DNA from: Methylotenera oryzisoli
GTDB taxonomy: Bacteria > Pseudomonadota > Gammaproteobacteria > Burkholderiales > Methylophilaceae
Reading direction: 5' to 3'
Length of the DNA stretch: 44,335 bases
NCBI GenBank assembly: GCA_945907735.1
Contig: CAMDTL010000012.1
Coordinates: 1-44,335, forward strand
Below the pieces are notes generated by a model. The model was not told the DNA's origin, searched no databases, and saw only the letters and a list, made by a program, of their open reading frames with translations. A program made the position numbers and the translations under genes. Positions 30,627 to 40,660 of this stretch are shown here, piece after piece (within the stretch, counting starts at the first letter, position 1; every line of letters starts with the position of its first letter).

Positions 30627-31731
30627 TTAAACGCCTTGTTTTAGGCTTACTTGAATAAATGGATCCAAATCACCATCCAGCACGCCTTGCGTATTGCCGA
30701 TTTCCACATTGGTGCGTAAATCTTTAATGCGACCTTGGTCGAGCACATAACTGCGAATTTGGTGCCCCCAACCAATGTCGGTTTTAGCGTCTTCCAGCGC
30801 TTGTTTATCGGCGTTGCGCTTGTTTAGCTCTAAGTTATACAGCGCGCCTTTCAACATATTCATGGCCTCTTCGCGGTTGCGGTGTTGGCTTCGGTCATTT
30901 TGGCATTGCACCACCGTATTCGTCGGCAAGTGGGTGATACGCACGGCAGAATCTGTCTTATTAATATGTTGCCCACCCGCACCACTGGCGCGGTACGTAT
31001 CAATGCGTAAATCGGCGGGGTTGATGTCAATTTGAATGGAGTCATCGACCTCGGGAAAAATCTGTACGCTGGCAAAAGAGGTGTGGCGTTTAGCGTTGCT
31101 ATCAAAAGGCGATTTACGTACCAGGCGATGCACGCCATTTTCAGTGCGCAACGTGCCATAAGCGTAATCACCAGCAACCTTAATTGACGCGCCTTTAATG
31201 CCCGCCACGTCACCATCGGATAACTCCAGCACTTCTACCTTAAAGCCTTTGCGCTCAGCGTAGCGCAAATACATGCGTAGCAACATATTGCACCAATCTT
31301 GCGCTTCCGTTCCGCCGCTACCAGATTGAAACTCGATAAAGCAATTAGCCCCATCCAGCTCGCCAGAAAACATGCGCTTAAATTCCATATCAGCGATTTG
31401 CTGCTCAAGCGCCAACGTATCTGCATCTACACTTAATAGCGTGTCGTCGTCAACCTCGTCGCGCGCCATTTCAAATAGCTCTTTGGCATCTTTTAAATTG
31501 CTTGCTAAGCGTTGCAGATTATGGACGATGAGTTCAAGGCTACGTTTTTCTTTGCCGAGCTTTTGCGCTTTTTCTGCATTATCCCAAATTTTCGGGTCTT
31601 CCATCAACCCATTCACTTCTGCTAATTTTTGCGCTTTATTTTCAAAGTCAAAGATACCCCCGAAGGGCGTGATTGCGCTCGCTTAAATTGCTTAAACGGT
31701 TGGCAATTTGATTGAGTTGTTCGGCTTCCAT
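30627..31731 (-). CDS. prfB: Peptide chain release factor 2, with programmed +1 frameshift
   Basis: RF2 releases peptides at UGA and UAA. The gene starts ATG at 31731 and reads 27 codons ([13 protein letters not shown]...HALRGYL) to an in-frame TGA at 31648-31650. The slippery context GGGGGTATCTTTGAC is the classical RF2 autoregulatory frameshift site. After a +1 shift the frame continues from GAC at 31649 to the stop at 30627, giving about 367 residues. The SPF stop-recognition tripeptide ([12 protein letters not shown]) and the catalytic [15 protein letters not shown] are intact. A TATAAT at 31759-31764 on this strand is a likely -10 box. Confidence 0.97.
31645..31662 (-). promoter_or_regulatory. 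RF2 recoding (+1 frameshift) site
   Basis: On the minus strand GGGGGTATCTTTGAC includes a GGGGG Shine-Dalgarno-like element, the CTT slippery codon at 31651-31653, and TGA at 31648-31650 followed by C, a weak termination context. Low RF2 activity lets the ribosome slip forward one base onto TTT and continue, so RF2 controls its own synthesis. The mechanism is established for E. coli prfB. Confidence 0.95.
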
Positions 31732-31980
31732 GATGGTTACAGCTCACTAAAAAGCGCAATTATACAGCAAACAACCTCGTGTATCGTGACGCTTGGGTTA
31801 AGGGGTGATGGGGTTGAATACCAAGCTCTTTTAATCGGAAGCTGGCATCAGAGAAGCGCAACATCTGCTTTTCTACTTACCCCACTTTAATTTACAAAAC
31901 CTTGCACTGCAAACTTGCATCCACGAGATTAAAACACGCAACCATCATAAGTTTTGCTAAAATCACTCATACTTAAAATC

Positions 31981-32217
31981 ATGCCAAATAACATGTCATC
32001 ATCGCAGCCCAGTTTTGAGAGCGCCATTGCCGAGCTGGAAACGCTGGTCAGCCAAATGGAACTGGCGCAACTGCCGCTTGAGCAATCAATTAACGCATAT
32101 AAACGCGGTGCGGAGCTGTTGCAAATCTGCCAAAAATCACTCACAGATGCAGAACAGCAAGTACGTATTTTGACTGAAGCCAATCAATTAGCCGATTTTA
32201 GCCCGCAAGATGAATAA
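31981..32217 (+). CDS. xseB: Exodeoxyribonuclease VII small subunit
   Basis: XseB binds XseA to form exonuclease VII, which degrades single-stranded DNA to short oligonucleotides. The 78-residue helical protein has the canonical SFESAIAELETLVSQMELAQ and LPLEQSINAYKRGAELLQIC signature. ATGs at 31981 and 31993 are both possible starts; an in-frame TTG at 31954 is less likely. It precedes ispA by 6 bases, the conserved xseB-ispA-dxs operon. The 250-bp gap to prfB holds the divergent promoters; I saw no further gene in it. Confidence 0.93.
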   Translation: MPNNMSSSQPSFESAIAELETLVSQMELAQLPLEQSINAYKRGAELLQICQKSLTDAEQQVRILTEANQLADFSPQDE

Positions 32218-32223
32218 ACTCCC

Positions 32224-33150
32224 ATGAACAAACCAATGACGGCGCCTATCAACGAACAAACCACCGATTTTAACGCCTGGGCTAGCCATATGCAGTCACG
32301 TATGGAAAACGTGCTCGAAGCGAATATGCCGCTGGCGAGCGTTTCACCTATGCGTTTACATGAAGCCATGCGTTACTCTACGCTGGGCAGTGGTAAACGT
32401 GTACGCGCACTTTTGGCTTACGCGGCGGGCGAATTTTGTGGCGCGGAACTCGAAAAAGTGGATATCCCAGCAGCCTCGGTAGAAATCATTCATGCCTTTT
32501 CTCTGGTGCATGACGATTTGCCATGTATGGATGATGACGATTTACGCCGCGGTAAGCCAACCACACATAAACAATATGGCGATGCCATGGCTTTGCTGGT
32601 TGGTGATGCGCTACAAAGTTTGGCGTTTCAGCTAATCTCGCAAGATAAATTATTAAAAAGTGCGACGCAAAAATTGCAAATGTTGCATCTATTGGCCTTG
32701 GCCAGCGGATCGCGCGGCATGGCAGGCGGGCAAGCCATCGATATCGAAAGCATAGGCATGCTGCTTACCCGCACGGAATTAGAACATATGCACATTCAGA
32801 AAACCGGGGCTTTAATTCGCGCAGCGGCTTTATTGGGTGCCTATAGCGCCGATGTACTCGATACAGAAAAAGTGCAAGCCATCGACCATTTTTCCAAGGC
32901 GATTGGCCTCGCATTTCAGGTGGTGGATGACATTTTGGATTCTGAAGCCGACACGCAAACTTTGGGCAAAACTGCTGGCAAAGACAAACTCAACAACAAG
33001 TCCACCTACGTCACAATTTTGGGTTTATCTGCCGCGAAACACTTAGCGAGCGAGCTGCACGCCAACGCCATAGCGGCGCTTTCATGTTATGGTCGCGAGG
33101 CAGATTTATTGCGGCATCTAGCCAACTTTATTACGCAACGCCGCTTTTAA
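32224..33150 (+). CDS. ispA: Farnesyl diphosphate synthase IspA
   Basis: IspA extends dimethylallyl diphosphate with two isopentenyl units to farnesyl diphosphate, the precursor of undecaprenol, quinone side chains and others. The 308-residue protein has the first aspartate-rich motif in [20 protein letters not shown] and the second in [13 protein letters not shown], with [10 protein letters not shown] near the N-terminus. Two methionines (M1 and M5) are possible starts. It lies between xseB and dxs, whose start overlaps or closely follows its end. Confidence 0.96.
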   Translation: MNKPMTAPINEQTTDFNAWASHMQSRMENVLEANMPLASVSPMRLHEAMRYSTLGSGKRVRALLAYAAGEFCGAELEKVDIPAASVEIIHAFSLVHDDLPCMDDDDLRRGKPTTHKQYGDAMALLVGDALQSLAFQLISQDKLLKSATQKLQMLHLLALASGSRGMAGGQAIDIESIGMLLTRTELEHMHIQKTGALIRAAALLGAYSADVLDTEKVQAIDHFSKAIGLAFQVVDDILDSEADTQTLGKTAGKDKLNNKSTYVTILGLSAAKHLASELHANAIAALSCYGREADLLRHLANFITQRRF

Positions 33151-33167
33151 AGGGCAATTTCTCTATT

Positions 33168-35036
33168 TTGTCGCTTCTAGATTCAATCAATTCGCCCGAA
33201 GATTTGCGCCAGTTCAGTCGCGACGAACTGGCAACGCTGGCGACTGAACTACGCACTTTTTTAGTTGAAAGCGTGGCTAAAACGGGCGGTCATCTTGCTT
33301 CAAATTTAGGCGTAATCGAGCTCACCATTGCGCTACATTACGTGTTCAACACGCCAGATGACAGACTGGTGTGGGACGTTGGCCATCAAACTTATCCGCA
33401 CAAAATCCTCACTGGTCGACGTGCAGCCATGTCCGCTTTACGCAAACCCAGCGGCATTGCAGGCTTTCCGCGCCGTGGAGAAAGTCCATATGACACCTTC
33501 GGCACTGGCCATTCCAGCACCTCAATTTCTGCCGCACTCGGTATGGCGATTGCTGCCAAGCAAGCAGGTTTAGCGCGCCATTGCGTGGCGATTATTGGTG
33601 ATGGCGCCATGACCGCAGGCATGGCGTTTGAAGCACTAAACAACGCGGGTGCCATGGAGGCAAATTTGCTGGTGATACTCAATGACAACGACATGAGCAT
33701 TTCTAATAATGTCGGCGCATTGAATAATTACCTGGCACGCTTACTTTCTGGGCGTTTTTATGATTCTGTAAGACGTAGCGGCAAAAAAGTACTAGATGTG
33801 ATGCCGTCGCCAGTCAAAGAGTTCGCCAAGCGCGCTGAAGAACACGCTAAAGGCATGGTTTCGCCTAGCGGCACATTGTTTGAGGAATTCGGTTTTAACT
33901 ATATCGGACCAATTGATGGGCATGACATCGACACTTTGGTCGATACTTTAAGCAATATTCGTGAGTTAAAAGGCATGCAATTTTTGCATATTGTGACACA
34001 AAAAGGCAAAGGCTTTGAGCCCGCCGAGGATGATCCGAATAAATACCACGGTGTAAGTAAATTCGATCCAAACAACGGTATTTCGCACACTGCTAGTAGC
34101 GCGAAAACTTACACGCAAGTGTTCAGTGATTGGTTGGTAGATATGGCAGATAAAGATGCCAACTTGGTCGCGATCACGCCCGCCATGTGCGATGGCTCTG
34201 GCCTTAACGCGTTTGCCGAAAAATATCCGAATCGCTATTTTGATGTAGGTATTGCTGAGCAACACGCACTGACGTTTGCGGCGGGCATGGCTTGCGATGG
34301 ACTCAAACCCGTCGTCGCCATTTACAGTACCTTTTTACAGCGTGCTTACGATCAACTCATCCATGATGTCGCTTTGCAAAATTTAGACGTGTTATTCGCC
34401 ATTGACCGCGCTGGCTTGGTGGGCGCGGATGGGCCAACGCATGCTGGCAGTTTTGATTTAAGCTATTTACGCTGTATTCCCAATATTGTCATCATGGCGC
34501 CCTCTGACGAAAACGAATGCCGACAAATGCTGACGACTGGGTTTAATTACCAAGGTGTAGCTGCGGTGCGCTACCCACGTGGCACTGGCACTGGCGCAGT
34601 GATCGAAACCAAACTAGCTCCTTTACCAATTGGCAAAGGAGAGGTCGTCAAAAAATCCAGTGTTAAAAAAGGCAAAAGAGTCGCCATTTTAGCCTTTGGC
34701 AGCATGCTATCTCCTGCCCTGCAGGCATCATCAATACTAGGATGCAGCGTGGCCAATATGCGCTTTATCAAGCCGTTGGATATTGATTTAATTGCCAGTT
34801 TAGCTAAATCGCACGATTTAATCGTGACCATAGAAGAAAATGCGGCAATGGGCGGCGCGGGGGCGGCAGTGCTAGAATCCATGCAATTACTTCACTTACA
34901 CAATCCCACACTTTGCCTTGGTCTGCCAGATAGCTTTATTGAACACGGTGTGCATGCAACCATGTTGGCGGAATGTGGTCTAGATGGCGATGGAATTGTG
35001 GCTGCCATTACAAAAAAATTAAACATAACTTTTTAA
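33168..35036 (+). CDS. dxs: 1-deoxy-D-xylulose-5-phosphate synthase
   Basis: Dxs joins pyruvate and glyceraldehyde 3-phosphate to DXP, the entry to the MEP isoprenoid pathway and a precursor for thiamine and pyridoxine. The thiamine diphosphate motif [34 protein letters not shown], and the transketolase segment [19 protein letters not shown] are present. The TTG at 33168 ([13 protein letters not shown]) gives 622 residues with the family-typical start. A longer frame from ATG 33084 overlaps ispA and adds 28 atypical residues. Its product also feeds PdxJ, encoded at 1716-2444. Confidence 0.95.
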   Translation: MSLLDSINSPEDLRQFSRDELATLATELRTFLVESVAKTGGHLASNLGVIELTIALHYVFNTPDDRLVWDVGHQTYPHKILTGRRAAMSALRKPSGIAGFPRRGESPYDTFGTGHSSTSISAALGMAIAAKQAGLARHCVAIIGDGAMTAGMAFEALNNAGAMEANLLVILNDNDMSISNNVGALNNYLARLLSGRFYDSVRRSGKKVLDVMPSPVKEFAKRAEEHAKGMVSPSGTLFEEFGFNYIGPIDGHDIDTLVDTLSNIRELKGMQFLHIVTQKGKGFEPAEDDPNKYHGVSKFDPNNGISHTASSAKTYTQVFSDWLVDMADKDANLVAITPAMCDGSGLNAFAEKYPNRYFDVGIAEQHALTFAAGMACDGLKPVVAIYSTFLQRAYDQLIHDVALQNLDVLFAIDRAGLVGADGPTHAGSFDLSYLRCIPNIVIMAPSDENECRQMLTTGFNYQGVAAVRYPRGTGTGAVIETKLAPLPIGKGEVVKKSSVKKGKRVAILAFGSMLSPALQASSILGCSVANMRFIKPLDIDLIASLAKSHDLIVTIEENAAMGGAGAAVLESMQLLHLHNPTLCLGLPDSFIEHGVHATMLAECGLDGDGIVAAITKKLNITF

Positions 35037-35091
35037 TTGTTGTGTATTGATTTAATTATTTTTGGCCCAACATTCCAATTATTAAACATTT

Positions 35092-35137
35092 GTCTACGAA
35101 AGCGCATGCGAGTAGACTTTGCAGATACTTGCAAAGT
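35092..35137. other. Nested inverted repeats upstream of folE2
   Basis: GTCTAC (35092-35097) and GTAGAC (35112-35117) flank a GCGCATGC core. The second arm runs into another hairpin, ACTTTGCA (35116-35123) and TGCAAAGT (35130-35137). The two stems share bases and cannot form fully together, which could mean alternative structures. They lie 60-105 bases before the folE2 start in the 160-bp gap after dxs. I see no known riboswitch pattern. Confidence 0.45.
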
Positions 35138-35196
35138 TTAACTGATGCTTCAACAGATATAAATTGCGCTTATTTTTATGGAAACCGCCAGAATTT

Positions 35197-36015
35197 ATGA
35201 ACCAGCCTACCTTGCCAGATCACGCTAAAAGTCCGATTGAGGACACCCAAGGCATGCCAGATGTACGCCATTTAGATATTAATAAGGTGGGTATTAAATC
35301 AATTCGCCACCCCGTGGTAGTAAAAGAAAAAACTGGCGGCGAGCAAAGTACAGTGGCCGTTTTCGACATGTATGTGCACCTACCGCACAATTTTAAAGGC
35401 ACGCACATGTCACGTTTTGTTGAGATTTTGAACGTGAATGAGCACGCAATTTCAATTGAGTCGTTTGAAGGCATTTTGCGTGAAATGGTGAGCCGCCTGG
35501 AAGCCGAATCTGGCTACGTGGAAATGCGGTTTCCTTATTTTGTGAATAAAGCTGCACCGATTTCTGGCGTAAAAAGTCTTTTAGATTACGATGTTACGTT
35601 TATTGGCGAAATTAAAAATGGCAAATTTGACATCACGGTAAAAGTGCTGGTTCCCGTGACTAGCTTGTGCCCGTGCAGCAAAAAAATATCCGACTATGGC
35701 GCGCACAATCAACGTAGCCACGTCACAGTGACCGCACTGATTAACGACTTTATTTGGATAGAAGACATTATTAGTTTAGTAGAGAAACAAGCTTCGTGCG
35801 AATTATATGGCTTGCTTAAACGCCCAGATGAAAAATTTGTGACCGAGCGCGCTTATAACAACCCAAAATTCGTAGAAGACATGGTGCGCGACGTGGCGAC
35901 ACAGTTGAATAATGAAAAACGCATCGATGCTTATGTGGTTGAATCAGAGAACTTCGAGAGCATTCACAATCACTCAGCCTACGCGCTAATAGAAAATGAC
36001 AAACGCAAACATTAA
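35197..36015 (+). CDS. folE2: GTP cyclohydrolase FolE2 (type IB)
   Basis: FolE2 converts GTP to 7,8-dihydroneopterin triphosphate, the first step of folate and queuosine-type pathways, and unlike FolE does not strictly need zinc. The 272-residue protein shows [14 protein letters not shown]-like N-terminal pattern ([18 protein letters not shown]), [14 protein letters not shown], the catalytic cysteine region [20 protein letters not shown] with SHV, and [20 protein letters not shown]. The ATG at 35197 gives the usual length; the frame also runs 11 codons further upstream. In some bacteria Zur controls it, but I found no convincing Zur box. Confidence 0.95.
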   Translation: MNQPTLPDHAKSPIEDTQGMPDVRHLDINKVGIKSIRHPVVVKEKTGGEQSTVAVFDMYVHLPHNFKGTHMSRFVEILNVNEHAISIESFEGILREMVSRLEAESGYVEMRFPYFVNKAAPISGVKSLLDYDVTFIGEIKNGKFDITVKVLVPVTSLCPCSKKISDYGAHNQRSHVTVTALINDFIWIEDIISLVEKQASCELYGLLKRPDEKFVTERAYNNPKFVEDMVRDVATQLNNEKRIDAYVVESENFESIHNHSAYALIENDKRKH

Positions 36016-36032
36016 GTTTTAGGAAGAGTACG

Positions 36033-36263
36033 ATGAATCAAGCCGCAGCAGCACCAAGCAACAAACCAAAAGCCTCAATTTTTCAATTAGTTAAAGCTGT
36101 GATGTGGAGCATGCTGGGCGTGCGCCAACACAAAGGCTATGAAGATGACACCGCCAAAATCACGCTAAAACAAGCGGTGATTGCAGGTTTAATTGGCGGC
36201 TTTATATTTGTGGTTTCCATGTTCACTTTCGTACAATTCGTGATTGGTCAAATGAGCAGGTAA
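36033..36263 (+). CDS. DUF2970 small membrane protein
   Basis: A 76-residue protein with the DUF2970 pattern: SIFQLVKAVMWSMLGVRQHK, a polar stretch GYEDDTAKITLKQAVIAG, and one membrane helix (about residues 48-70: LIGGFIFVVSMFTFVQFVIG). AGGAAG precedes the start. Function is unknown; it follows folE2 by 17 bases and is probably co-transcribed. Confidence 0.85.
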   Translation: MNQAAAAPSNKPKASIFQLVKAVMWSMLGVRQHKGYEDDTAKITLKQAVIAGLIGGFIFVVSMFTFVQFVIGQMSR

Positions 36264-36274
36264 TCATTATTTGC

Positions 36275-36921
36275 TTAATACTTTTTGGTCAACATCATCA
36301 TCAAATTATCACGCTTCATATCCAGCCGATTTAACGCCGACATACCCGGCGATACCACGCTAGGCGAGCCACCTTCATTCACAGTGGCTTCAATATTATT
36401 CAAGGTAATGCTGCCAATTTTACCGTGTTCAATGTCACCAAATACGCTGTGATAATACCGTTGGCGGTAGAAATGGGCACTCGCTCACCTTTTTCATAAT
36501 CAATTTTAGCGTATTTTGCATCGCCGCTATTCAGCGCAATTGTCGTTGCGCCAGTATCCACCAAGTATTTCAGCGACACGCCATTAATGGATAAATTGCC
36601 TGAAAAGTGGCCATAACTATCCGCATACAAACTTACGGAATGGTTGTTGGCTGGACCAGTACCGCCCGTAACCGAAGCCGGCTGCCCCATTTTAAGCATT
36701 TGACGTTTGCCTTCCATCATAAAGGTCGCCGCTTCACTATTCGCTGAAATTAATTTTACACCAGCAACCGTTTTGCCTGCAGATAAGCTACACGGCGCAC
36801 CGCCGTTAATCATCACCAGCGCTTTATTGTTAAATAATCCCGCCACGTTCACGCACGTTTCGGCTAGCGCTGACACGGCCAGCAAGCTCATCAACCAGCC
36901 CAACAAAAACTTAACTTGCAT
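36275..36921 (-). pseudogene. Retropepsin-like aspartic protease gene with a one-base deletion
   Basis: The protein is a periplasmic clan AA aspartic protease: signal peptide MQVKFLLGWLMSLLAVSALA, an SH3-like N-terminal domain, and the protease motif LKYLVDTGATTIALNS with catalytic Asp. The frame reads VTLNTVKLAALP and stops at 36400. Adding one A to the AAAA tract at 36418-36421 would give VTLNTVKIGSITLNNIEATV, then GGSPSVVSPGMSALNRLDMK and LTKKY to a TAA at 36275-36277, the normal family ending. About 53 C-terminal residues are thus out of frame. It could be a true mutation, a slippage site, or a sequencing error. It lies 10 bases after the MFS gene. Confidence 0.8.
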
Positions 36922-36931
36922 CAAAGTTCTT

Positions 36932-38107
36932 TCAGCTGAACATGCCTTTAGAGGCATGCGTTTGTGCCAACTTTAACCCCAATGCTATCACGATAAAACC
37001 CAACAATGGGAATAACGCCGCCAATAAAAATGTGTGTGTGCCGCCCAAATATTGCAAAGCATATCCGCCAGAAAGTCCACCAATTGTGCCTCCCACGCCA
37101 TACGCCACACTGTTATAAATGGCTTGACCACGCGCTTGATGGCGTCCATTAAAAAACTGTGTAATCACCTCCACCGAAGCCGCGTGAAAGCTGCCAAACG
37201 TGGCCGCATGCAGGCTTTGTGCGATTAATAAAAGTACCATATTATCTACAGCAACGCCTATTAAACTAAAACGGCATACAGCCAGCGCCAAACTTGTCAA
37301 AAGTATGGTTTTTAAGCTAAAGCGCGCCATAATTTTTGGCATCCACATAAAAATAATAATTTCGCAGATGACGCCCAGCCCCCACAGCAGGCCTATCATG
37401 CCTTTGCTGTAGCCGTGTTCAGCCAAATAAATCGAATAAAAGTTATACAACACGCCATGCGCCGTCACCATCAGCGCGCAACCGATAAGCAAAGCGATGA
37501 CTGCAGGTTGTTTAAGGATTTTCCAAATAGAAAAATGGTCACTTTCATGCGGCGCAATCGTCGCCTCTGGCAACTTAAAAGTGAGGTAAAACAGCACAAT
37601 TTGCACAACCAACAAAAACCACAATAAACTTTTAATGCCGTAGGCATCCATCATAAATCCCAAAATAACGGCGGCAAAGATAAAGCCGAGCGAACCCCAC
37701 ATACGGATGCGGCTGTAATGGCCGTTGGTGGTGGCGAGATGCGCTAAAGTGAGTGATTCTGAAAGCGGTAAAGTGGAGCTGGTAAATAGGCTAAGCGCAG
37801 CCATGACAAAAAATAACCACCAAAATCCATGCGCCCAAAACACCGCCACAAAGCCCATCAAACCCAATAGGGCTGTAAGTTTTATCCACTTAACGCGTTG
37901 CTTGGTGTGGTCTGCCAGCCAGCCCCACAAATTGGGCGCAAAAATGCGACTGATTTGGAATAGCGACATAAGAATGCCAATATCTGCCGCCGAAAATTGC
38001 TCGGATTGCAGGTACAAGCCCCAATAAGGCACGAACGCGCCTACAAAGAAGTAATAAACGAAGTAAAAGCGGGACAGATTGGTGTGCAGTGCGTGACTCA
38101 TAGCCAA
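36932..38107 (-). CDS. MFS permease (MFS_1-like/HcaT-NupG-like)
   Basis: A 391-residue major facilitator with about 12 membrane helices. FYFVYYFFVGAFVPYWGLYL at the start, QISRIFAPNLWGWLADHTKQ, and RIRMWGSLGFIFAAVILGFM resemble the LacY/HcaT/nucleoside symporter branch (MFS_1_like). The C-terminal GRHQARGQAIYNSVAYGVGG and GGLSGGYALQYLGG fit. The substrate is unknown. An ATG two codons later (38101) is an alternative start. A 103-bp imperfect palindrome lies upstream, between it and aroC. Confidence 0.85.
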   Translation of the reverse strand: MAMSHALHTNLSRFYFVYYFFVGAFVPYWGLYLQSEQFSAADIGILMSLFQISRIFAPNLWGWLADHTKQRVKWIKLTALLGLMGFVAVFWAHGFWWLFFVMAALSLFTSSTLPLSESLTLAHLATTNGHYSRIRMWGSLGFIFAAVILGFMMDAYGIKSLLWFLLVVQIVLFYLTFKLPEATIAPHESDHFSIWKILKQPAVIALLIGCALMVTAHGVLYNFYSIYLAEHGYSKGMIGLLWGLGVICEIIIFMWMPKIMARFSLKTILLTSLALAVCRFSLIGVAVDNMVLLLIAQSLHAATFGSFHAASVEVITQFFNGRHQARGQAIYNSVAYGVGGTIGGLSGGYALQYLGGTHTFLLAALFPLLGFIVIALGLKLAQTHASKGMFS

Positions 38108-38124
38108 CCGGAATGATTAAATGA

Positions 38125-38227
38125 GCGAGCGAAATGAAGGGCAAGGCGCACGGTACGCAACAACGCAAGCAGTACATTTAAAGTGCAGCTAGGAAGTAAG
38201 TACCGCGCAACGCAACCATTCGCTCGC
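38125..38227. repeat. 103-bp imperfect palindrome with GCGAGCGAA/TTCGCTCGC ends
   Basis: The element begins GCGAGCGAAATG (38125) and ends CATTCGCTCGC (38227). Inside, GCGCACGGTACGC (from about 38148) and GGAAGTAAGTACCGCGC on the other side are partly complementary, and the centre (about 38172-38187) is a weaker palindrome. It fills the aroC-MFS gap and contains no plausible gene. The form suggests a MITE-like repeat or a large RNA hairpin; no second copy is visible in the window. Confidence 0.6.
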
Positions 38228-38242
38228 GTAGCCATTTATGCG

Positions 38243-39328
38243 CTATATTTTTGGAATACTACTGTGAACGTCGGCATTTTGTGCGCGGTGCCGTAATGCA
38301 TGATCCATCAACACCAGCGCCAACATCGCCTCTGCGATGGGCGTAGCGCGTACACCCACGCATGGGTCGTGACGACCTGTGGTTTGCATGGTGATTGCCT
38401 TGCCATTTTTATCAATCGAACGACGTGCTTGCGGAATGCTAGAAGTTGGCTTGAGCGCAATATTCACACAAATTTCCTGCCCGCTCGAAATGCCACCTAA
38501 AATACCACCAGCATGGTTAGTGACAAAGCCTTGCGGCGTCATTTCATCCGAATGCACGCTGCCGCGCTGGGAAATACTGGCAAAACCAGCGCCTATCTCC
38601 ACGCCTTTTACCGCGTTAATGCTCATCATGGCATGCGCAATGTCTGCGTCTAGTCGGTCAAATACAGGCTCGCCCCAGCCTACTGGCACACCTTCTGCCA
38701 CCACAGTGATGCGCGCGCCGACGGAATCGCGCTCGGCACGGATATTATCCAAATATTCTTCAAGCTGTGGCAACACTTTTTCGTTGGGTGAAAAAAATGG
38801 ATTGTCGTTGACGCAATCCCAAGTCTCGAAAGGAATGGCAATTTCGCCCAATTGACTCATATAGCCGCGCACTTGCACGCCAAAACGTTCGCTTAGCCAC
38901 TTTTTAGCAATGCCACCAGCAGCCACGCGGATAGCCGTTTCCCGCGCACTGCTACGGCCACCGCCGCGATAATCGCGCGCACCGTATTTTTGCGCATAGG
39001 TATAATCGGCATGACCAGGGCGGAAGGTCTCCATGATTTTGCTGTAATCTTGACTGCGCTGGTCAGTGTTACGAATGAGCAAGCCAATCGGCGCACCAGT
39101 GGTTTTGCCTTCGAACACGCCAGATAAAATCTCTACCGCATCGTCTTCTTGGCGTTGCGTCACATGGCGCGAAGTGCCGGGTTTACGTCGATCTAAATCG
39201 ACCTGCAAATCCTCTGCACACAAGCTTAAGCCTGGCGGGCAGCCATCTACCACGCCACCGATTGCCGCGCCGTGCGATTCGCCGAACGAAGTCAGCGTGA
39301 ATAAAGTACCGATGGTGTTGCCAGACAT
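38243..39328 (-). CDS. aroC: Chorismate synthase
   Basis: AroC eliminates phosphate from EPSP to give chorismate, using reduced FMN, at the end of the shikimate pathway. The 361-residue length is standard. The three family signatures are visible: [36 protein letters not shown], and GGISSGQEI near the end, with [20 protein letters not shown] at 39328. Confidence 0.98.
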   Translation of the reverse strand: MSGNTIGTLFTLTSFGESHGAAIGGVVDGCPPGLSLCAEDLQVDLDRRKPGTSRHVTQRQEDDAVEILSGVFEGKTTGAPIGLLIRNTDQRSQDYSKIMETFRPGHADYTYAQKYGARDYRGGGRSSARETAIRVAAGGIAKKWLSERFGVQVRGYMSQLGEIAIPFETWDCVNDNPFFSPNEKVLPQLEEYLDNIRAERDSVGARITVVAEGVPVGWGEPVFDRLDADIAHAMMSINAVKGVEIGAGFASISQRGSVHSDEMTPQGFVTNHAGGILGGISSGQEICVNIALKPTSSIPQARRSIDKNGKAITMQTTGRHDPCVGVRATPIAEAMLALVLMDHALRHRAQNADVHSSIPKI

Positions 39329-39374
39329 AATATTTGCTTTTGATGAATTGTCGCTATTTTAACATATTCAAGGT

Positions 39375-40085
39375 TTATGCAGATTTTAAGCCTTGAATCC
39401 ACTGCGTATAAACTTGCTTGGCCACTTTTTGCAGAAAAAATACGTGTAACGGCAACTCTTGTTGCATATCGTTTGCTTGTTGTACGGCTGGGCTGGCTGT
39501 GGCACTGTCCAATTCAGCCGCGCCTGCTTCGCACCATTTTGTCACCATTTCCGCGGTCATTTCAATATGGGTCTGAAACGCCAAATGTTTGTTTATGCTC
39601 CACGCTTGGTTTTTGCAATGTGCGCTAGCAAGCAGATGAATGGCGCCTGCTGGCAATGCAAAGGTTTCGCCATGCCAGTGAAACGCGTTAAAGGTTTCGA
39701 TATTGCCAAACCAGTTTTTGGCGGCTGCATTTTTACTCACAGTCACCTCGCCCCAGCCAATTTCTTTGACCGAATTTTTAGTTACTGCAGCGCCAAATGC
39801 TTTGCTCATCAACTGCCCGCCCAAGCAATGCCCGAGTAGCGGAATGTCGTTGTCTTTAGCTGCGCGAATTAAAGCCAATATTGGCGCAATCCACGGTAAA
39901 TTATCATTCACACTCATAGCGCCGCCCATTAACACCATGCCGCTGCAAGCCAATATCGACGCTGGAACTGGCGCACCTTCATCCACCTTTATTAGTTGCC
40001 AAGGTATGTTTTGCGCAGTTAAAAAATCACCCAAATAACCAGGCCCTTCGTGCGCGAGAAAGCGAAAAATTACAACGGGCTTCAT
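39375..40085 (-). CDS. Class I glutamine amidotransferase (GMP synthase-like)
   Basis: A 236-residue stand-alone class I amidotransferase. The nucleophile elbow [17 protein letters not shown] contains the catalytic Cys, and the His-Glu pair is in [12 protein letters not shown], where most family members have FQFHPE. The segment [13 protein letters not shown] is typical of the YfeJ/GuaA-like group. It may hydrolyse glutamine or gamma-glutamyl compounds; no synthase partner is beside it. The ATG overlaps the rluE stop by four bases, so they are co-transcribed. Confidence 0.88.
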   Translation of the reverse strand: MKPVVIFRFLAHEGPGYLGDFLTAQNIPWQLIKVDEGAPVPASILACSGMVLMGGAMSVNDNLPWIAPILALIRAAKDNDIPLLGHCLGGQLMSKAFGAAVTKNSVKEIGWGEVTVSKNAAAKNWFGNIETFNAFHWHGETFALPAGAIHLLASAHCKNQAWSINKHLAFQTHIEMTAEMVTKWCEAGAAELDSATASPAVQQANDMQQELPLHVFFLQKVAKQVYTQWIQGLKSA

Positions 40086-40630
40086 AAAATTTGATAGTTT
40101 CCTATTGCAATATTTTCAAGCTTATAACTGCCAATTGCGTAGCGAATTAATCTCAAGGTCGGAAAGCCTATTTTAGCCGTCATGCGACGCACTTGGCGAT
40201 TTTTCCCTTCTACGATTTTAATTTCCAACCAAGTGGTGGGGATCGCCTTACGTTCACGAATCGGCGGCGCTCGAAGCCACAAGCCATGCGGCTCTTGAAT
40301 GATACGCACCAGTGCTGGCTGCGTGACAAAATCACCCAAATCCACGCCAGTTCGTAAAGGTTTTAAGTCATCATCACCAGGCGCACCTTCTACTTGCGCC
40401 CAATAAGTTTTAATTTCTTTATGCTTGGGGTGGCTTAATTTGTGTTGCAAAGCGCCGTCATCGGTTAAAATAAGCAAACCTTCACTATCTGTATCTAAGC
40501 GTCCAGCCGCATAAACATTAGGGATGGCAATGAAGTCTTTTAACGTGGGAAGCCCTGGTTTTCCATTTTTCGGATCGTGCGGGCTAAATTGACACACGAC
40601 GTTAAACGGCTTATTAAACAAGACTATCAT
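40082..40630 (-). CDS. rluE: 23S rRNA pseudouridine synthase RluE-like
   Basis: A 182-residue RsuA-family pseudouridine synthase without an S4 domain, as in RluE, which makes pseudouridine 2457 in 23S rRNA. The start [19 protein letters not shown] is typical, and the catalytic Asp is in [39 protein letters not shown] is the conserved C-terminal motif. It diverges from icd with 30 bases between the two start codons. Confidence 0.93.
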   Translation of the reverse strand: MIVLFNKPFNVVCQFSPHDPKNGKPGLPTLKDFIAIPNVYAAGRLDTDSEGLLILTDDGALQHKLSHPKHKEIKTYWAQVEGAPGDDDLKPLRTGVDLGDFVTQPALVRIIQEPHGLWLRAPPIRERKAIPTTWLEIKIVEGKNRQVRRMTAKIGFPTLRLIRYAIGSYKLENIAIGNYQIL

Positions 40631-40660
40631 TTAAATAAAAAAATCATATTAGGGTATGCC

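Noticed and set aside
33084-33167. A longer dxs reading from ATG 33084
   Set aside because: The extra 28 residues overlap the end of ispA and do not look like Dxs; the TTG at 33168 gives the usual family start and length.
35037-35196. Zur box before folE2
   Set aside because: No TGTTATA/TATAACA-type palindrome is present; the inverted repeats there have unrelated sequence.
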